Origin: Paraphysoderma sedebokerense
Taxonomy: Eukaryota; Blastocladiomycota; Physodermatomycetes; Physodermatales; Physodermataceae
Length of the DNA: 64,000 nucleotides
Direction: 5' to 3'
NCBI GenBank assembly: GCA_025602915.1
Contig: JAHLJZ010000004.1
Location: 1 to 64,000 of the forward strand
The translations under genes and the position numbers were made by a program. The first letter of the stretch is position 1. Each line of letters starts with the position of its first letter. Shown piece after piece: positions 60,246 through 64,000 of this stretch. The notes below the pieces were generated by a model that made no database searches, was not told the origin of the DNA, and saw nothing but the letters and a program-made list of their open reading frames with translations.

Positions 60246-60462
60246 TTATTGAACTGACTGAGACTTGTAATCGGTGCGCAGAACCCTACCAGGCCAATGT
60301 AGAGGCCGATAAAAGCCTACAAACAGTGCGATTACCGAGAGAGCTGTTGAGACTCCAATGCACAAATCAGTTACCGCCTTCATTGGTCCCTCCGTCCAAA
60401 GGTTTAGAATGGGATGTTCCAGATGTCGCAAGTTGGGGATAGTTTGTGTGCAAGCAAATGTC
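60246..60462 (-). CDS. Last exon of a small single-pass membrane protein
   Basis: After an acceptor near 60463 the exon reads QTIPNLRHLEHPILNLW, then TEGPMKAVTDLCIGVSTALS-VIALFVGFYRPLHWPG, one TM helix, then a short basic tail to the stop at 60246. The build (short matrix-side part, 'W-x-EGP', single helix, basic tail) resembles a nuclear-encoded respiratory-chain subunit such as COX7a-type, but I cannot confirm it. The 5' exon was not identified; an ATG at about 60572 (MKKSGTYGLAFSHFGQ) does not splice in frame in an obvious way. Confidence 0.4.
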
Positions 60463-60957
60463 TGTACAAATGATTTGTAACATATATCGATAATCTGCGT
60501 AATTTAACCACTAATTTTTATTTGGCCAAAATGAGAAAATGCTAGTCCATAAGTTCCACTTTTCTTCATTCCAGTATCGTCACTCTCAGATGCATGTGCC
60601 TTTTCTCCGTTCCCGAATCGCTAGCTCCAGTCTCCGTGCACTTCAGTTTACAAAAAAGTATGTACTAAGCATGGCTCATCCCCGAAAGCTAAAATAAAAT
60701 CCGAAAGTAGATTGATGCAGTAATGTCAAAACCGATGGAACTGTCTAGGGCACATACAGGATCTTGAGAATGGGATCTGGAAATTCTGTAAGGATGAAGA
60801 CACGAGAGCGCAAGTGTGTACTAAGTACGAATACAAAAGTGAGGAATTCGAACTTTTGAATATTAACTAGCGTTATTCGAAAAGTTGGAACGATTTGTTC
60901 CAAGAAATCATTTCTGAACATGTTGTATTTGTACTCGGTTTATCGTGGAAACTTGTT
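60463..60957. other. Gap with missing 5' exon of the small membrane protein
   Basis: Should hold the first exon and promoter of the gene ending at 60246 and the 3' UTR of the gene ending at 60958. No exon could be assigned. Confidence 0.35.
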
Positions 60958-61351
60958 TCACTCTTGTAGACTAGCTACTCCCACAAACCTCACAACATCA
61001 CCCAACTCTTTTCTGACTTGCTTTATCTCTTTCTCGAATTCTGTCAACTCTTTGAGACTCTGAATTGATGATTCGTTGGTGGAGAGATATTGCGCGTAAA
61101 GATTCAATGTTTCCGCAGACGATGAAGGAAGTGATGATGGGACGGTAGATGATGAGGAATCTAAAATATTTTGTGCAAGATACTGTGAGTAACATGGAAA
61201 GATGTAGTCAAAAAGGATTGTGAGGGGAAGAGGGGCAAGAAGAACCTTGAGAAGAAGAGGGTAAAATGGAGGGTGAGGAAGTCAATTTTTTCAAGTCTGC
61301 GAGGAGACTTTCAACATTCAATGTCGGCAATTTAGGGGGATGCGGAGACAT
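60958..61351 (-). CDS. Small Ser-rich coiled-coil protein, about 100 residues
   Basis: Two exons. Exon 1 begins at ATG 61351 (MSPHPPKLPTLNVESLLADL) and ends after SSSQ at a GTTCTT donor. Exon 2 begins after AATATTTTAG and reads DSSSSTVPSSLPSSSAETLN, then LYAQYLSTNESSIQSLKELT, EFEKEIKQVRKELGDVVRF, ending at a TGA at 60958. The second half is a good helix; the size is typical of subunits of small coiled-coil complexes, but I do not recognise which. It shares a 171-base divergent promoter with the DNAJC12-like gene. Confidence 0.6.
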
Positions 61352-61522
61352 GGATAAATTACGAATTCTAATGTGTACACTGTCGAGGTAAAGGAAGAAG
61401 ACGTGGACAGAGGGGAACAGGCTTCTGTCGTTGATGAATTGACTCCGCTGTTCAACGAAAGTGGTCATCAAGTGGACACAAGTTATTAACACAAAATCCG
61501 GTAACCTCATACATAATAAAAT

Positions 61523-62270
61523 ATGAACGAATATTTCAACAATCCACAGAATGCTCAGAAGGATTTTTCTTCCTCATTTCCTTCATCTTCGAGTGCACTG
61601 ACTGAATCAGATTACGAAAACTTATACGGAATTCTGAATTGCGATCCATCTAATACGGTATTCGCCTTTCGAATCTTCTATGGGGCCTACACAAAAATCT
61701 CACCATTACCACTAACATCTACATTGTGCCCATCATAGGTCGTCCAGATTTCGACCGAATACAAACGCCTCGCCCTCCTTCACCATCCCGACAAGGCTCC
61801 TCAGAGCTCGTCAACTTCTGATAATCAACACTTAGCAAAGTTTCTCAAAATCCAAAAAGCGTATGAAATATTGAGCAATCATGAAAGCAAGAAAGAGTAT
61901 GATTTATGGTTCCATAGCGGGTTAGATGTGGCATTTGAAAAATGGAAGTTATTGGGAGGCCAGGTGTGTATTATTGGGCTATTTGGGGATCACTCAAGGA
62001 GCGGTTACGCTGGTCAATCAGAATCTAATGTGAATGCTTACCCCTTTCTCCCATTTGTTTTGTGGATTGGTGCAATGCCTTTAAAAATGACAGTCTACAC
62101 ATTGGTCGAATAAACCGAAATTCAGGACGGTAGGATTCGGACAGGACGACCGATCATCAGAGAGGACAGGATCAAAGGGTTTGGTGCCTGAAGGAAGGCG
62201 ATCCGACGAAGGTAGTCAGACTCAGGATACGGATGATTTGTATAGGAAATTTCGAAATTACGAATTATAG
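61523..62270 (+). CDS. DNAJC12: J-domain co-chaperone, DNAJC12-like
   Basis: Type III DnaJ protein that stimulates Hsp70. Exon 1 (61523-61657): SDYENLYGILNCDPSNT. Exon 2: VVQISTEYKRLALLHHPDK with the HPD tripeptide, then KFLKIQKAYEILSNHESKKE, YDLWFHSGLDVAFEKWKLLG. Exon 3, after a roughly 120-base intron ending TGACAG: STHWSNKPKF, and the end DLYRKFRNYEL. The last residues match the KFRNYEI end of animal DNAJC12, and WFHS..VAFEKW with THW matches its post-J region, so the assignment is firm for the subfamily. About 173 residues (animal DNAJC12 about 198). In animals it serves aromatic amino-acid hydroxylases; here the client is unknown. Confidence 0.88.
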
Positions 62271-62651
62271 AAATATCCTGGCCGTCATCTAAAAATAGCC
62301 GCTTGTCGCTTAGAATAGAGTTATTGATGTTCACTTCCCAAGGTCATTTGTGCGAGGCTGGAATGATTCTCTACTTAATCCAATGATTTTCATCCTTAGC
62401 CTCTGGTCGGCTGTGTCACTGCGGGCCCCCGTGCAGTATGTATTCTTCCCTTCGGTGTGTGACGTTCTCCCTCGCTGTTTGCGCGTCTCGACTCAAGCTC
62501 ACCGTTCTATATTTAGGTCGTTCGTTTTAGGGGGACAGTTAAATTCCCCAAGCTCCCACCCTCTTTCACATCCATTCCTACCTTATTGTTGTTATTTAAT
62601 AACGGTCAATCCATTCAGACTAAAAAGTTACTTTAATTCTATACACATACA
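62271..62651. other. Promoter region of the secreted protein gene
   Basis: About 380 bases between two plus-strand genes. No exon recognised. Confidence 0.4.
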
Positions 62652-63745
62652 ATGGCATCAAAGTCGCTGTACCTTGTATACCTGGCGTTCGTCCTAACGT
62701 ATCATTTTATCGGCCAGTCGGCCTCGTTCGAAATTCCGCCAATTCAACTTCCAAAAATACCGAATATTCCACCAATTCAACTTCCAAACATACCGAACTT
62801 ACCGAATATCCCTAATATATTCGATGCTTCATCAATGCAGGAAACCATCTACACAAAACTTCAATCTGGAATCTCTTCTCAAATTTCCGCGCTCAATGCT
62901 GTTTTAAAATCAGGCGCAAAAAGTATAGGTCGCTGCTCGTCTCCTGATATTCCATTACCATGCTTGTGTCCCGATGGGAAAACCTTGATAAATGAGTTTA
63001 ATGAAACTGAAGCTCAAAATGTGGGTGTTATGTCTATTATTAGTAAAACCAAAAAGAAGACGAGAACTGGCGTATGTGAGAAGGACGAAGGATTGTATCA
63101 TATCAAGAAATCGTGGCTTTACGAGGCCGCTGTGAACTGGATTAGTGGGTTAAATGAAGGTTTGTGCTTGCTTCATCGTTCTTCAACTTCTTTGCTGGAT
63201 GAAACGTAACCCATAATGATCAAATAACTAACGCTTATCATTTTATTTAAACAGTCGAAATTACAAATTCCACACTCACCCCCTCACCCTCAACTGGTGG
63301 ATACACTCTTACTCTCCCGGTTTCAATTCCAAAGCTTTATCTCTCTTTCAACCTCCATACCTGCATTTTTTTCAATCTGTGCACTCCGCTCATTAACTCC
63401 AACAACGCCCTCTCAACGTCAGCTTTCAATGCTACTATCTCCCTCTCCCTCCCGTGTTCTTCTTCACCTCCCTATTTTCCTCGCGTTTCAGTTGACGCAG
63501 TTGAATTTGCCCCAGATGTCGTTATTCAACCGATATTATTGGGATTCAAAATCAAAATTAAGGATATAACAGTTGAAATTGAAGAAAAAGTGAAAGGACT
63601 GTTGACTGATTTGATTACATACAAAGAACTCGTGACTGTAGAAGGGGTAGATAAGAAGATGACCGTCATGGATGCGTTGAATTTCCAGGTAGACAAGGAA
63701 TTTTCGAAGTTTCCAGTTCGATTGCCATTTCCTTGTCCAAAGTAG
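62652..63745 (+). CDS. Secreted protein with Ile-Pro repeats
   Basis: Two exons. Exon 1 starts MASKSLYLVYLAFVLTYHFI, a signal peptide. Next comes a repeat array, IPPIQLPKIPN and IPPIQLPNIPN, then NLPNIPNIF. Then a folded part with SPDIPLPCLCPDG and VGVMSIISK. The intron (GTTTGT donor after LNEG, TTTAAACAG acceptor) lies near 63161-63254. Exon 2: VEITNSTLTPSPSTGG, LYLSFNLHTCIFFNLCTPLI, PPYFPRVSVDAVEFAPDVV, and ends VRLPFPCPK with a TAG at 63743. Six or more Cys in pairs suggest disulphides. No family recognised; extracellular. About 330 residues. Confidence 0.65.
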
Positions 63746-64000
63746 CTTAGAAGATATCTAGCACACTTTAGCTGCATTTAAATGTACCTGTTGATTGATG
63801 TCTTGTCTATTTATTTTCCATTGACAACATTAGAGATTAGAGATGAAGCTAGCTTATGTAGTATACTTATGAATAAATAGATAGTCTTGAATTTTGAACT
63901 GATTAGAATTTAAATACAGTGTTAGCCTCTTCCCCCGCCGTACTCTGTATTTGCTTAAATCCATCGGCGCGTCCAGGAAGTAGTCACACTTTCCTACAAT
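63746..64000. other. Window edge
   Basis: 3' flank of the secreted protein gene; no feature recognised. Confidence 0.35.

Overview
This window is eukaryotic nuclear DNA. It carries about 25 protein-coding genes, most of them split by short introns (roughly 45-100 bases, GTAAGT-like donors, CTAAC-like branch sites, pyrimidine tract plus AG). Intergenic gaps are mostly 0.2-1.5 kb. The gene set points to an early-diverging, probably flagellated fungus or a close opisthokont relative. It includes a PMT2-type protein O-mannosyltransferase, a peroxisomal acyl-CoA oxidase, a GRIP golgin, a DUF1275 protein, an atypical homeodomain protein, a class E/cAMP-receptor-like GPCR, an LRRC43-like protein and a selenocysteine-containing selenophosphate synthetase. 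Species cannot be read from the sequence. Selenoprotein synthesis is absent from most fungi, so a zoosporic or other early-branching lineage is the best inference.

Layout: 0.6-1.9 kb, a short 5'-truncated paralogue of a polytopic receptor (minus). 2.7-5.0 kb, SelD with an in-frame TGA (Sec) and a SECIS hairpin in its 3' UTR (minus). 5.2-6.3 kb, two unidentified plus-strand genes. 6.6-20.3 kb, two full-length tandem receptor genes (minus) with TIG/IPT domains, 'tandem-95' cadherin-like repeats, a Cys-rich stretch and a multi-TM C-terminus; an AT-rich LAGLIDADG-like relic lies between them. 20.9-24.2 kb PMT; 24.6-26.8 kb ACOT9-like thioesterase; 27.3-29.5 kb golgin; 29.7-31.9 kb LRRC43-like; 32.1-33.1 kb DUF1275; 33.9-34.1 kb SMP/LEA-like desiccation protein; 34.7-35.1 kb small unknown; 35.6-39.0 kb acyl-CoA oxidase; 39.8-42.1 kb beta-tubulin with an odd Gly-rich tail; 43.5-46.3 kb homeodomain protein; 47.9-49.6 kb GPCR; 50.4-52.0 kb coiled-coil protein (possibly HAUS2-like); 52.3-53.8 kb omega-amidase; 54.3-55.5 kb secreted/GPI Cys-rich protein; 56.3-56.9 kb KH plus CCCH protein; 57.7-59.2 kb isochorismatase-like pseudoenzyme fused to a Cys cluster; 60.2-61.4 kb two small genes; 61.5-62.3 kb DNAJC12-like; 62.7-63.7 kb secreted Pro-rich protein.

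The genes form no operon-like pathway. Loose themes are cell-surface sensing and wall biology (receptor array, PMT, GPCR, secreted proteins), peroxisomal/mitochondrial acyl-CoA metabolism (acyl-CoA oxidase, ACOT9), cytoskeleton/cilium (beta-tubulin, LRRC43-like, possible augmin subunit) and selenium metabolism. The best-supported unusual item is the SelD selenoprotein gene, for which the Sec codon, the conserved motif around it and a foldable SECIS can all be read directly.
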